Assembly (NCBI RefSeq): GCF_902859875.1
Contig: NZ_CADIKF010000021.1
Location: forward strand, 47,200-111,199
DNA from: Paraburkholderia solisilvae
Lineage (GTDB): Bacteria > Pseudomonadota > Gammaproteobacteria > Burkholderiales > Burkholderiaceae
Reading direction: 5' to 3'
DNA: 64,000 nt
Of this stretch, positions 43,999 to 53,404 are shown piece after piece. The notes beneath the pieces were generated by a model. The model was not told the DNA's origin and did not search any database. It worked only from the letters and a program-made list of their open reading frames with translations. The translations under genes and the position numbers were made by a program. The stretch's first letter is position 1. Each line of letters starts with the position of its first letter.

Positions 43999-45063
43999 GT
44001 GATCGAGTTTCCGGCTGCGGCAGTCGCGACATGGGGCAGCGCGCTGGTGTTCGTCAATGTCCTGATCGCGCGCCTCGGCATTCCGATTCCCGCGGTGCCG
44101 CTTCTGCTCTTTGCAGGGGTCGCGATCATCGACCATCGGCTGTCGTTCTGGCACGTGCTCGGCGCCGCGGTGCTCGGCGCGCTGACCGGCGATAGCGTCT
44201 GGTTCACGGCCGGGCGCGTTTTCGGCCGCCGGCTCATCCACGCGCTCGCGCGTTTATCGGTGACGGTGGAAGCGCGTATCAGAAGGGCACGAGCGCTCTT
44301 CGTACGCTTCGGGCCCGGCATCGTCGCGATTTCGAAGTTCGTGCCCGGCCTTGCGATCATCACGCCGCCGCTGATGGGCACCACCCGCGTGAACCCCGCC
44401 ATCTTTTTCGCCTGGGATGCGCTCGGCGTCACCGCCTGGGCCAGCTTCTGGCTGCTCGGCGGCGCGCTGTTCGAGCGGCATTTGCGAATGTTCATTCTAG
44501 AAGTGCGCCGCCACGGCTGGACGGCCATCGACGTGCTGGTCGCGCTCGCACTCATCTATTTGCTGTACCGCCTGATCCGGCGCTGGCGCGTGCAGGCGCC
44601 GCTCAAACTCGCGAGCGTCACGCCGGAGCGGCTCGACGCGATGCTGCGCCCGGCAATGCCGCCCGTCATATTCGATGCACGCCCCGATCCGGTGCGGCAG
44701 CAGGAACCCTATCGGCTGCCGCGCGTGATGCACATCGAACGCAATTCGCTGGAAGAAGTCGATGCGTCGGCGGTCGAGCACAACACCGTCGTCTACTGCG
44801 TGTGCCCCGATCACGAAACGGCGCGTACGTTATCGCAGCAAATGCGCGACAAGGGTTTCAAACGGGTGCGCGCGATAAAAGGCGGACTCGATGCATGGGA
44901 GCGGCGCGGCTATGCGGTCGAGCCGGTGCCGTCGCATCGTTCACGTTCCAGCGAAGACCCGGGCCGCCCGGGCGAACCATGCGAAGGCGAAGCGTCCTTC
45001 GCACAGGAATCGGGCAGCGTCACGCTGCGCGCGGTCGCGTCGCGGCGGCTGCTATCCGCATAG
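43999..45063 (+). CDS. DedA-rhodanese fusion protein
   Basis: 354 residues. The DedA-like membrane domain (about 1-200) includes RLGIPIPAVPLLLFAG, FGPGIVAISKFVPGLAIITPP and four to five helices. A C-terminal rhodanese domain (about 215-310) has IFDARPD, YCVCPDHETA with the active Cys, and KGGLDAWERRGY. The GTG at 43999 is well supported by AAGGAG 8 nt upstream; the long open frame before it is a shadow of the preceding gene. It follows the DedA-PAP2 gene by 98 bp on the same strand, so two DedA-type proteins are likely co-expressed. Confidence 0.85.
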   Translation: MIEFPAAAVATWGSALVFVNVLIARLGIPIPAVPLLLFAGVAIIDHRLSFWHVLGAAVLGALTGDSVWFTAGRVFGRRLIHALARLSVTVEARIRRARALFVRFGPGIVAISKFVPGLAIITPPLMGTTRVNPAIFFAWDALGVTAWASFWLLGGALFERHLRMFILEVRRHGWTAIDVLVALALIYLLYRLIRRWRVQAPLKLASVTPERLDAMLRPAMPPVIFDARPDPVRQQEPYRLPRVMHIERNSLEEVDASAVEHNTVVYCVCPDHETARTLSQQMRDKGFKRVRAIKGGLDAWERRGYAVEPVPSHRSRSSEDPGRPGEPCEGEASFAQESGSVTLRAVASRRLLSA

Positions 45064-45133
45064 TTCCCATCGTTCGTTTTGTGCGCGGGCGCATGATGCG
45101 GCGCAGCGACGCCATCCAACCCGAAAGCCTGCC

Positions 45134-46270
45134 TCAGGACTTCGCGCTCGCGACCGGCTGCGCCGGTGCCGCCGCGCCCGCCACGATGATGCGATCGCGC
45201 CCCTGCGCCTTCGCCTGATAGAGGCTGCGATCCGCTTCGAGCAGCCACGTGTGATAGTCCGGCATGTCGGGCATCAGTTGCGCGATGCCCGCGCTGATCG
45301 TGCACGGACATGACGCATCGGGTTCGCGCGCCTGCTCGCGCACCCGCACCAGCAACGCTCGCGTGATGGTCTGCGTCTCGCGCAGCGTCGCGCCGGGCAG
45401 CACCACTCCGAATTCTTCGCCGCCATAGCGGCCGATGCTGTCGCCCGCGCGAAAATGGCCGCGCAGCAGGTCCGCAAACGCAACCAGCACCGCATCGCCG
45501 GCCGGATGCCCGAGCGTATCGTTGACGCGCTTGAAGTGATCGAGGTCGATCAGCAGCAGGCAGGACGCGTAACCGTTCGCGCGGCAACGCTCGAACTCGA
45601 GCGACAGTTGCCCTTCCCAATGGCGCCGGTTCCAGAGCTTCGTCAACCCGTCGGTGCGGCTCAGGTGTTCGAGGTCGCTGGTGCGCGCGGCAAGCTTCTG
45701 CGACAGCCGGTACATCGACCAGCCCAGCGACACCGGATAGATAGTGAGCAGCGGCAGGCAGGCGACGATTGTCGCCATGCTCGACATCGGGTTAAACCGG
45801 ATACCCAGCACGAGCGCGCCGAGCGCGACGCCCGCCACATGTGCGGCGACGCCCCGCACGAACAGACGCGGGCCGCCCGCCGCGATATTGTCCATGCTCA
45901 GCATCACGAGGATCAGCACACTCGGCAGCACATTGAATTGCATCGCAACAATCCAGAAGCCGCCGAACAGCGAATCGATCATCAGGTTGAGCCGCTCGCC
46001 CCTATAAGGAACCACGCACGCGAGCGCGGCACGGCGCGCGACATGCGCCCAGATAAAACCATGAAACACCGCGAGGCTCCACAGCGCGATGCCGCGCTGC
46101 TGGCCGAGAAAGACCGATGCGACACAGAGAAAACCAAGCGAAAGCCCGACGATGCGCAGCCGATAGGTACGCTCGACAAAGCGTTTGCCCCTACCGGTCG
46201 CAAGATCCGACCGCTGATCGGTCGTTCGATCCAACGTTCGATCCGTCGTTCGATCTGTGTGTGACGCCAT
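45134..46270 (-). CDS. Diguanylate cyclase with MASE2-like membrane domain
   Basis: Synthesises cyclic di-GMP. In the 378 residues, the N-terminal part (about 30-200) has several helices and a MASE2-like opening (TYRLRIVGLSLGFLCVASVFLG). The GGDEF domain (about 215-365) has LTKLWNRRHWEGQL, LIDLDHFKRVNDTLGHPAGD, the active-site motif GGEEF and ISAGIAQL. No EAL domain is present. The first 20 residues contain the repeat DRTTDRTLDRTTDQR, encoded by a 12-bp tandem repeat. The cyclic-nucleotide-like domains of the nearby exporter make c-di-GMP cross-talk imaginable, but nothing shows it. Confidence 0.9.
   Translation of the reverse strand: MASHTDRTTDRTLDRTTDQRSDLATGRGKRFVERTYRLRIVGLSLGFLCVASVFLGQQRGIALWSLAVFHGFIWAHVARRAALACVVPYRGERLNLMIDSLFGGFWIVAMQFNVLPSVLILVMLSMDNIAAGGPRLFVRGVAAHVAGVALGALVLGIRFNPMSSMATIVACLPLLTIYPVSLGWSMYRLSQKLAARTSDLEHLSRTDGLTKLWNRRHWEGQLSLEFERCRANGYASCLLLIDLDHFKRVNDTLGHPAGDAVLVAFADLLRGHFRAGDSIGRYGGEEFGVVLPGATLRETQTITRALLVRVREQAREPDASCPCTISAGIAQLMPDMPDYHTWLLEADRSLYQAKAQGRDRIIVAGAAAPAQPVASAKS
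46222..46257. repeat. Three tandem 12-bp units inside the cyclase gene
   Basis: TCGTTCGATCCA, ACGTTCGATCCG and TCGTTCGATCTG lie head to tail and encode Asp-Arg-Thr repeats near the N-terminus. The copy number could vary without breaking the frame (12 = 4 codons). Confidence 0.8.
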
Positions 46271-46598
46271 CTACCACCTGCGCAATGAACTGCGGATTCA
46301 AGGACACCCAATAAATGGAGACGCAACGGTGCAGCGCTGTGAGCATGACGTGCTTAATGCGGTAAAAATTCTACCAGTTAATCGATCTTGCGCCGTACTA
46401 TATGAACGTTCTTACGCATTGACAGATGCGAATCACATCGCGTCACAGCGCAGCACGGCAATCAGCTTGTCGCTGCAACAACCGCCTCTTTCCTCAGTTT
46501 TTTGCAGGGGCAAATCAGTCACAGCCGTGTCATCCTGTCGACACACTTGCCACTCAGCATCAGTGATTCATTCACGCGATCCTCTGGAGGCGCAGGCC
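46271..46598. other. Divergent promoter region, cyclase / phosphate transporter
   Basis: No gene was seen. It is AT-richer than average at 46340-46440. A TTGACA-like box (46417-46422) and a loose TGTCAT..CTGTCG pair near 46528-46541 recall promoter and PhoB-box elements, but the spacing does not match a proper Pho box. Confidence 0.35.
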
Positions 46599-48185
46599 AT
46601 GCCGGAACTTTCCTTCCCGCAAGCAGGTTCAGCAACCGGAAAAGGCCGCAGCATCGGCCTGATCATTTTTCTGCTGGTGATCGTCGCGGGTGCGGTTTAC
46701 TGCGCCACGCATCTGATCGATGATCTGCAGAGCGTCCGGCAAGCGTCATACCTGCCTTATCTGCTGCTCGGCATCGCGCTGCTGATCGCCCTTGGCTTCG
46801 AGTTCGTCAACGGCTTTCACGACACCGCCAATGCAGTGGCGACCGTGATCTATACCCATTCGCTGTCGCCGAATATCGCGGTCGTATGGTCAGGCACGTG
46901 GAATTTCCTCGGTGTCCTGACTTCCACCGGCGCGGTCGCGTTCGGCATCCTGCAGTTGCTACCGGTCGAGCTGATCCTGCAGGTCGGCAGCAGCGCCGGC
47001 TTCGCGATGGTATTCGCGCTGCTGATCGCAGCCATCATCTGGAACCTCGGCACCTGGTATCTCGGCCTGCCGTCGTCGAGCTCGCATACGCTGGTCGGCT
47101 CGATCATCGGCGTCGGTCTGATGAACCAGTTGTTGCACGGCGCGTCGGGCACGAGCGGTGTCGACTGGAATCAGGCGCTCGGCGTCGGCAAGTCGCTGCT
47201 GTTCTCGCCGATCGTCGGCTTCCTGCTGTCCGGGCTGCTGTTGCTCGTGCTGAAAGCGGTCGTGCGCGTGCCCGAACTCTATAAGGAACCGGCCGGCAAG
47301 GAGCCGCCGCCGTTCTGGATTCGCGCGCTGCTGATCCTCACCTGCACCGGCGTGTCGTTCGCGCACGGCTCGAACGACGGCCAGAAGGGCATGGGCCTCA
47401 TCATGCTGATCCTGATCGGCACTGTGCCGACCGCGTACGCGCTGAACAAGGCCGTCACGCCCGCCCAAACGCAAACCTTCCTCGCGGTGTCGCAACAGGC
47501 GGTCGCCGCATTGGGCAAGTACACGGACGGCGCGCCGCCGTCGGCCGCGCCGCGCGGCGACGTCGAGCGCTATGTGCAGACGCGCCAGCTGTCGCCGGTC
47601 ACGCTGACCGCGCTGCAGCAGCTGTCGGAGCGCATCGGCCAGCAGGTCGGCTCGTCGGGGTCGCTCGCGAACGTGCCGCAGGACAAGGTCAACAACGTGC
47701 GTAACGACATGTACATTGCGTCCGAAGCGATCCGTCTGATGGAAAAAGCGAAGACGCCCGCTTTCTCCGCTGACGACGCGAAGGCAATCGACAACTTCAA
47801 GAAACAGATGGACAACGCAACCAAGTTCATCCCGACGTGGGTGAAGGTCGCGGTCGCGATCGCGCTGGGGCTCGGCACGATGGTCGGCTGGAAGCGCATC
47901 GTCGTGACGGTCGGCGAAAAAATCGGCAAGCAGCACCTTACCTACGGACAGGGCGCATCGGCCGAACTGGTCGCGATGCTGACGATCGGCGCCGCGGATG
48001 CATACGGCCTGCCGGTGTCGACCACGCATGTGCTGTCCTCGGGTGTCGCCGGCACGATGGCGGCGAACGGCTCGGGCCTGCAGTGGAGCACGGTGCGTAG
48101 CCTCGTGCTCGCGTGGGTGCTTACGCTGCCCGTATCGATCGCGCTGTCGGCAGGCCTCTACTGGTTGTTCCGCAATCTGTTCTGA
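46599..48185 (+). CDS. pit: PiT-family inorganic phosphate transporter
   Basis: 528 residues with about 10-12 membrane helices. The two inverted PiT signatures are present: GFEFVNGFHDTANAVATVIYT near the N-terminus and SFAHGSNDGQKGMGL in the second half, together with LPVSTTHVLSSGVAGTM. It imports phosphate (as metal phosphate) with protons. A hydrophilic loop (about residues 290-420) separates the halves. The start is the ATG at 46599 after CTGGAGG; upstream in-frame codons are non-coding. It ends at a strong terminator shared with the PPK2 gene. Confidence 0.93.
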   Translation: MPELSFPQAGSATGKGRSIGLIIFLLVIVAGAVYCATHLIDDLQSVRQASYLPYLLLGIALLIALGFEFVNGFHDTANAVATVIYTHSLSPNIAVVWSGTWNFLGVLTSTGAVAFGILQLLPVELILQVGSSAGFAMVFALLIAAIIWNLGTWYLGLPSSSSHTLVGSIIGVGLMNQLLHGASGTSGVDWNQALGVGKSLLFSPIVGFLLSGLLLLVLKAVVRVPELYKEPAGKEPPPFWIRALLILTCTGVSFAHGSNDGQKGMGLIMLILIGTVPTAYALNKAVTPAQTQTFLAVSQQAVAALGKYTDGAPPSAAPRGDVERYVQTRQLSPVTLTALQQLSERIGQQVGSSGSLANVPQDKVNNVRNDMYIASEAIRLMEKAKTPAFSADDAKAIDNFKKQMDNATKFIPTWVKVAVAIALGLGTMVGWKRIVVTVGEKIGKQHLTYGQGASAELVAMLTIGAADAYGLPVSTTHVLSSGVAGTMAANGSGLQWSTVRSLVLAWVLTLPVSIALSAGLYWLFRNLF

Positions 48186-48231
48186 TCCGGCGGCGCGCTG
48201 CGGACGCATTGAAAGCGCGCTAAACCGACGC

Positions 48232-48277
48232 AATAAAAAAACGCGGCGCAGAGAAATTCTGCGCCGCGTTTTCTTTT
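48232..48277. terminator. Bidirectional Rho-independent terminator
   Basis: ACGCGGCGCAGA / TCTGCGCCGCGT, a 12-bp stem with a 5-nt loop, has an A-run on the left and TTTTCTTTT on the right. It serves the convergent pit and ppk2 genes. Confidence 0.9.
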
Positions 48278-48332
48278 ACACGGTGCCCGCGCCTCGGTGT
48301 CCGCGCGGGCAACATGCGTTCAATACAGCCGT

Positions 48333-49259
48333 TCAATACACGTCAGGCACGATCATGCTGGCCGGCACCGGCTGCCGGATGTACTCCGGATGATGCACGC
48401 GCTCCGGCAACGTGATGGTCGGGTGTTCGACTTCGTTGTACGGCACCTGGTCGAGCAGATGCTGGATGCAGTTCAAACGCGCGCGCTTCTTGTCGACGGC
48501 CTGCACCACCCACCACGGCGCCTCGGGAATATGCGAACGCTGCAGCATCACTTCCTTCGCCTGGGTATACGCTTCCCAGCGGCGGCGGCTTTCGAGGTCC
48601 ATCGGACTCAGCTTCCATTGCTTGAGCGGATCGTGAATACGCGCCTGGAAGCGAATTTCCTGCTCTTCGTCGGTAATCGAAAACCAGTATTTGACGATCT
48701 GAATACCGCTGCGCACCAGCATCTTTTCGAATTCGGGCACGGAGCGGAAAAACTCTTCGTACTCCGCGTCGTTGCAAAAGCCCATCACACGCTCGACGCC
48801 GGCGCGGTTGTACCAGCTGCGATCGAACAGCACCATCTCGCCGCCGGCCGGCAGGTGGCTCACATAGCGCTGGAAATACCACTGCGTGCGTTCGCGGTTG
48901 TTCGGCGCCGGCAGCGCGGCGACGCGGCACACACGCGGGTTCAGCCGCTGCGTAATGCGCTTGATCGCGCCGCCCTTGCCCGCCGCATCGCGGCCTTCGA
49001 AGATCACGACCAGCCGGTGGCCGGTCTGCACGATCCAGTCCTGCAGCTTCACCAGTTCGCCCTGCAACCGGAACAGCTCGCGAAAGTACTGCTTGCGCAA
49101 CGCACGCGCTTCGTCGGATAAGGCGCCGGCACCGTCGAGCATGCGGTCGTCGACTTCCATTTCCAGTTCCTCATCGTATGCGTCGATGAGGTCTTCTTCA
49201 AAACGCCGCTGCCGCGCGGCCAGCGACATCGGGTCGGACTCCCGGTCGAACTCGTTCAT
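48333..49259 (-). CDS. ppk2: Polyphosphate kinase 2
   Basis: 308 residues. It uses polyphosphate to phosphorylate nucleoside diphosphates (or the reverse). The P-loop FEGRDAAGKGGAIKRITQRLNP, the lid region DRSWYNRAGVERVMGFC and the core FSITDEEQEIRFQARIHDPLKQWKLSPMD are typical of PPK2 class I. The ATG at 49259 follows GAGGAGAG. It sits next to the phosphate transporter, convergent with it, a sensible neighbourhood for phosphate storage. Confidence 0.93.
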   Translation of the reverse strand: MNEFDRESDPMSLAARQRRFEEDLIDAYDEELEMEVDDRMLDGAGALSDEARALRKQYFRELFRLQGELVKLQDWIVQTGHRLVVIFEGRDAAGKGGAIKRITQRLNPRVCRVAALPAPNNRERTQWYFQRYVSHLPAGGEMVLFDRSWYNRAGVERVMGFCNDAEYEEFFRSVPEFEKMLVRSGIQIVKYWFSITDEEQEIRFQARIHDPLKQWKLSPMDLESRRRWEAYTQAKEVMLQRSHIPEAPWWVVQAVDKKRARLNCIQHLLDQVPYNEVEHPTITLPERVHHPEYIRQPVPASMIVPDVY

Positions 49260-49383
49260 CGCGTTCTCTCCTCGGTTGCGCGCTGCGCACAAATGGCAGT
49301 GCCGAATGGTCGATTATCGAAGCGCGAGGTGTCAACTGTGTTACCTGACAGCGCGATGTAATCGAACCCTGATGGTTGAGAGT

Positions 49384-49788
49384 TTACCGCAGCAGCCGCT
49401 TTGCGAAGCTCAGTTGATGGCCGTCCGGGTCGCGGATGTGGAAATAGCGCTCGCCCCAGGTCGCGTCCGCGGGCGCGCTTTCCGGCTCGAGACCCGCGTC
49501 GAGCGCTAGCTGGTACAGCGCGTCGACGTCGGAGACGTGGAGGATCACGCGCCCCCACCAGTGGATCGGCCCATGCGTTTCCGCGATCAGGTTCAGATGC
49601 GACCCGCCGAACGCGTACGAGGTGAAGTCCGCGTCGGGGCCGCCATACGCGTATGAAAAACCGAGTGCCGCATAGAACCGCACCGCGCGCGCCATGTCGC
49701 TCGTCGCCAGCGTAACCGCGTTGATCGATTCGACACGCGGCTGCGGCAAAGCGGATTGCGGTGCGGAAGTTTTCGGGCTGCGAGCCAT
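49384..49788 (-). CDS. VOC-family (glyoxalase/bleomycin-resistance-like) protein
   Basis: 134 residues with the paired beta-alpha-beta-beta-beta modules of the vicinal oxygen chelate fold: INAVTLATSDMARAVRFYAALGF, HLNLIAE, WGRVILHVSDVDALYQLALDAGL and FHIRDPDGHQLSFAKRL. The closing GHQLSF carries the C-terminal metal ligand region. The substrate is unknown. The ATG at 49788 is preferred because GGAG lies 8 nt upstream. Confidence 0.85.
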   Translation of the reverse strand: MARSPKTSAPQSALPQPRVESINAVTLATSDMARAVRFYAALGFSYAYGGPDADFTSYAFGGSHLNLIAETHGPIHWWGRVILHVSDVDALYQLALDAGLEPESAPADATWGERYFHIRDPDGHQLSFAKRLLR

Positions 49789-49810
49789 TGCGCGCTCCAT
49801 CGTCTGCGAA

Positions 49811-49844
49811 ACAAAACGGCAGCCCCATGCGGGAGGCTGCCGTT
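49811..49844 (-). terminator. Rho-independent terminator of ggt
   Basis: On the minus strand, AACGGCAGCC and GGCTGCCGTT pair around a 10-nt loop and run into TTTTGTTT. It lies just after the gamma-glutamyltransferase stop. Confidence 0.8.
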
Positions 49845-49891
49845 CACGACGCGGCATCGCGCCGCGTCAAACCGCAAGCGCGCTGCGCGTG

Positions 49892-51622
49892 TTACTGGAT
49901 CACGCGCGTCACACCGCGCCCACGCGGATCGGCCACGGGGTTCGGCGTGTCGCCGTTGATCTTGATCGCCTGTACATCGCCGTTGAAGTTTTGGCCTTGC
50001 AGCACATAGCCCTTTGCTTCGACCTGCCTGGCAAGGTCGCCGTCGATCTTCGCATACGGCTCCCAGAAGATCGTATTCGGCGGCAACAGCTGGTGATGAA
50101 AGCGCATGGCGGCCACCGCGTCTTTCAACGGCATGTTGAAATCGTACACGTTGTTGATCACCTGGAAAATCGTCGTGAAGATACGCGAACCGCCCGGCGT
50201 GCCGATCACGAGCGATACCTTGCCGTCCTTCGTCAGAATGGTCGGCGTCATCGACGACAGCGGGCGCTTGTTCGGCTCGATCGCATTCGCGTCGCTGCCG
50301 ACCACGCCGAACATGTTCGGCACACCCGGCTTGGCCGCGAAGTCGTCCATTTCGTCGTTCAGCACGATGCCGGTGCCTTGCGCGACCACACCGGAGCCGA
50401 AATAGCCGTTGACCGTATACGTGTTCGACACGGCATTACCCCATTTGTCGACCACCGAAAAATGCGTCGTCTCGGCCTTCTCGGGCATCGATGTACCGAG
50501 CCCCGCCTGCACGCTCTTTGTGTCCGACGGCGCATCCGGATTCACTTCGGCGGCACGCTTCGCGAGATACGCGTCATCGGTCAACTGGGCAACCGGTACT
50601 TTATAGAAGTCGGGGTCGCCGAGGTATTGCGCGCGGTCCGCGAAGACGCGCTTTTCGATTTCCGCCATCAGATGCATGTACTGCGGCGAATTCAACTCGA
50701 CGCCGTTGAAATCCTGTTTCAGGTCCGCCTTCATTTTCAGCAGTTGCACGAGGCCCACGCCGCCCGAGCTCGGCGGCGGCGCGGTAATCACGCGGTAGCC
50801 GTTCCAGTTCGCCTCAACCGGCTGACGCCATACCGCCTTGTAGTCATGCAGGTCGCGTTTCGTGATCAACCCGTGTCCGCGCATCGACGCGGCGATCAGG
50901 TCCGCGGTCTCGCCGTCATAGAATTCTTTCGCGCCGTTGTTTGCGATGCGCGTAAGCACCGCGGCAAGATCCGGCTGTTTGAAGTTCTCACCCGCTTTCA
51001 TACTGCCGAAATAGGTGTCGAAATTCGTCTTGCCCTCGAAGTCTTTGGCCGCACTGTCGCGACGCTGCTGCAGCAGTTCGTCGACGACGAAACCGTCGCG
51101 CGCATACCGGATGGCGGGAGCGAGCACCTGTTTCCACTGCAGCCGGCCGAAGCGGCGTTGCGCCTCCCACATGCCCGCGACGGTGCCCGGCACGCCGACC
51201 GCGTAATAACCATGCAGGCTTTTACCCTTGATCACGTTGCCCTGCTCGTCGAGATACATCGTGCGGGTCGCCGCGAGCGGCGCACGCTCGCGATAGTCGA
51301 TGAAGTAAGGCTTGCCGTTCACATAGAGCGTCATGAAGCCGCCGCCGCCGATATTGCCGGCTTCCGGATACGTGACCGCAAGGGTGAACGCGATGGCGAC
51401 GGCGGCATCGACCGCATTGCCGCCTTCCTTGAAGATCTGTTCCGCGGCGTCCGCACTGTATTTATCGGCGACCGCGATAGCGGACGCCGACAGAACGGCG
51501 GGCTGTTTCGAAGGCGCTCTTGCATACGCCGGCGCGGATTCGAGAAAGCCGGCCGAGATCGACACGAGCCCGGCAAAAGCCACGCTCGCGATGGAGAGTT
51601 TCGCTTTATTGTTCGCTTTCAT
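49892..51622 (-). CDS. ggt: Gamma-glutamyltransferase, periplasmic
   Basis: A 576-residue self-processing N-terminal-nucleophile hydrolase acting on glutathione and gamma-glutamyl peptides. The signal peptide (about 1-35, ending PAYARA) is followed by the large subunit (GGNAVDAAVAIAFTLAVTYPEAGNIGGGGF, YRERAP with the substrate-binding Arg). The small subunit begins at the catalytic Thr in ETTHFSVVD and includes RPLSSMTPTI and GTPGGSRI. All residues needed for autoprocessing are present. It is a single gene ending at a terminator. Confidence 0.95.
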   Translation of the reverse strand: MKANNKAKLSIASVAFAGLVSISAGFLESAPAYARAPSKQPAVLSASAIAVADKYSADAAEQIFKEGGNAVDAAVAIAFTLAVTYPEAGNIGGGGFMTLYVNGKPYFIDYRERAPLAATRTMYLDEQGNVIKGKSLHGYYAVGVPGTVAGMWEAQRRFGRLQWKQVLAPAIRYARDGFVVDELLQQRRDSAAKDFEGKTNFDTYFGSMKAGENFKQPDLAAVLTRIANNGAKEFYDGETADLIAASMRGHGLITKRDLHDYKAVWRQPVEANWNGYRVITAPPPSSGGVGLVQLLKMKADLKQDFNGVELNSPQYMHLMAEIEKRVFADRAQYLGDPDFYKVPVAQLTDDAYLAKRAAEVNPDAPSDTKSVQAGLGTSMPEKAETTHFSVVDKWGNAVSNTYTVNGYFGSGVVAQGTGIVLNDEMDDFAAKPGVPNMFGVVGSDANAIEPNKRPLSSMTPTILTKDGKVSLVIGTPGGSRIFTTIFQVINNVYDFNMPLKDAVAAMRFHHQLLPPNTIFWEPYAKIDGDLARQVEAKGYVLQGQNFNGDVQAIKINGDTPNPVADPRGRGVTRVIQ

Positions 51623-51892
51623 CGGCTGTCCTCCATGACAGTGAATACACGATCTTCAAATCTTCGTGAGAAACCTGTCATGGGCTTATAACATGACAAT
51701 GCGCCGTTGCGAACCCCGCGGTATACCGTTTCTCGCCCATGCGACGGTGCGGCGTGGTGAACGGCGTCACGGCCGGCAGATAAAATAAATGGGGAGTCGC
51801 AAGACATTGCGCCCGACGAGCGCAGCAAGACTTATGCATACCGCGTGCCGCCGCACGATCCGATACGCGTATCGCGCTACAGAGCAGAAGGG

Positions 51893-53296
51893 CTACGCAT
51901 TGCCCCGCTTGCCGCGTGCGAGTTCATCGCCGCTGCCGTGCGGCAAACGCGACGTGACCGGAATCGATGCGCACGAGAACAATCCGACCACGAGAAAGGC
52001 CGGCCAGAAATCCGACCAGACGATCGCTTTGTGCCCTTGCAGCACATGTGAAATTTGCAGCACGATGCCGGCTATCGTCACGCCCAGGCCGAGCGACAGT
52101 TGCTGGATCACACTCGACACGCCGGTCGCGCGACTAATGTCGCGCATCGGAATGTCCGCATACGCGAGCGAATTGAGCGACGTGAATTGCAACGACGGAA
52201 AGATGCCGCCGACCAGCACGACGCACCAGATCAGCCAATGCGGCGTGCCGGGAAAAAACAGGCCGTAGACCGCGATCGCGCAGCCCGCGAGCGCCGCGTT
52301 AAACATCAGCACCGCGCGAAAGCCGAAGCGCGCGAGCACCGGCGAGGCAATCGCCTTCATAAAGATCGCGCCGAATGCCGACGCGCAGGTAATCGACCCG
52401 GACTGGAACGCGGTCATGCCGAGTCCTTCCTGCAGCGCGAGCGGCAACAGGAACGGCACGGCGCCAAGGCCAATCCGGAACAGCGAGCCGCCCACCACGC
52501 TCGCGTGAAACGACGGAATGCGCAGCAGGCGCAAGTCGAGCACCGGCGCTTCGACGCGGCTCGCGTAGAACCAGTACGCGAAGAGCAACGCGGCGCCGAG
52601 CGCGCACATCGTGAACGTCGCGGCGCCTGATACGAGATCGCTGCCGATCAGCGACAGGCCGAGCATCATCAGCGCCGCGCCGCTCGCGGACAGCGCGAAA
52701 CCGAACCCGTCGAGCCGCCCCGGATGCGGCTCGCGCAGATTCTGGATATGCCGGTTCGTAAGCCAGATGCCGAGAATGCCGATCGGCACGTTGACGAAGA
52801 AAATCAGCCGCCAGTGCAGATACGTCGTGATGAAGCCGCCGATCGGCGGCCCGACGACCGGCCCGAGCAACGCGGGCACCGTCAGATAGTTGACCGCGCG
52901 AATAAACTCCGACTTCGGCATCGAACGGAAGATGATGATGCGTCCGACCGGCACCATCAGCGCACCGCCGACGCCTTGCACGAAACGCGCGGCGACCAGT
53001 GTCGCCAGCGAGGTGGACGCCGCGCACATCAGCGAGCCGGCGACGAACACGCCGATCGCCGTGCGAAACACCGTGCGCGAACCGAAGCGGTCCGCGACCC
53101 AGCCGCAGATCGGGATAAATACGCCAAGGCCGATCACATAACTCGTGACCGCCAGTTTCAGCACGATCGGGTCGGTACCGAAGTCGCGTGCGATCACCGG
53201 CAGCGACGTGACGATTACGGTCGAATCCACGTTCTCCATGAACATCGCGCATGCGACGATCAACGGAACGATGAAGGCGCCTAGGGCAAGGGGCAT
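51893..53296 (-). CDS. MFS drug-export protein, DHA2 (14-helix) type
   Basis: 467 residues. DHA2-type signatures are visible: ENVDSTVIVTSLPVIARDFG (motif D-like), WVADRFGSRTVFR (motif A), and GPVVGPPIGGFITTYLHWRLIFFVNVPIG (motif C region, antiporter). It probably exports a lipophilic compound by proton antiport; substrates cannot be predicted. The ATG at 53296 is preferred over the TTG at 53335. It lies 108 bp downstream of the nucleotidyltransferase of the preceding operon and could be read from it. Confidence 0.88.
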   Translation of the reverse strand: MPLALGAFIVPLIVACAMFMENVDSTVIVTSLPVIARDFGTDPIVLKLAVTSYVIGLGVFIPICGWVADRFGSRTVFRTAIGVFVAGSLMCAASTSLATLVAARFVQGVGGALMVPVGRIIIFRSMPKSEFIRAVNYLTVPALLGPVVGPPIGGFITTYLHWRLIFFVNVPIGILGIWLTNRHIQNLREPHPGRLDGFGFALSASGAALMMLGLSLIGSDLVSGAATFTMCALGAALLFAYWFYASRVEAPVLDLRLLRIPSFHASVVGGSLFRIGLGAVPFLLPLALQEGLGMTAFQSGSITCASAFGAIFMKAIASPVLARFGFRAVLMFNAALAGCAIAVYGLFFPGTPHWLIWCVVLVGGIFPSLQFTSLNSLAYADIPMRDISRATGVSSVIQQLSLGLGVTIAGIVLQISHVLQGHKAIVWSDFWPAFLVVGLFSCASIPVTSRLPHGSGDELARGKRGNA

Positions 53297-53404
53297 TGGA
53301 TGACAGCGCGGCTCACGATCTGTTGAAGATCGCAACGCCGCGCAAGACGACGAGGAATCAGTTGCGGCTGCAACAAAACGGCATGACGAGCGTGGCCGGC
53401 GAGA

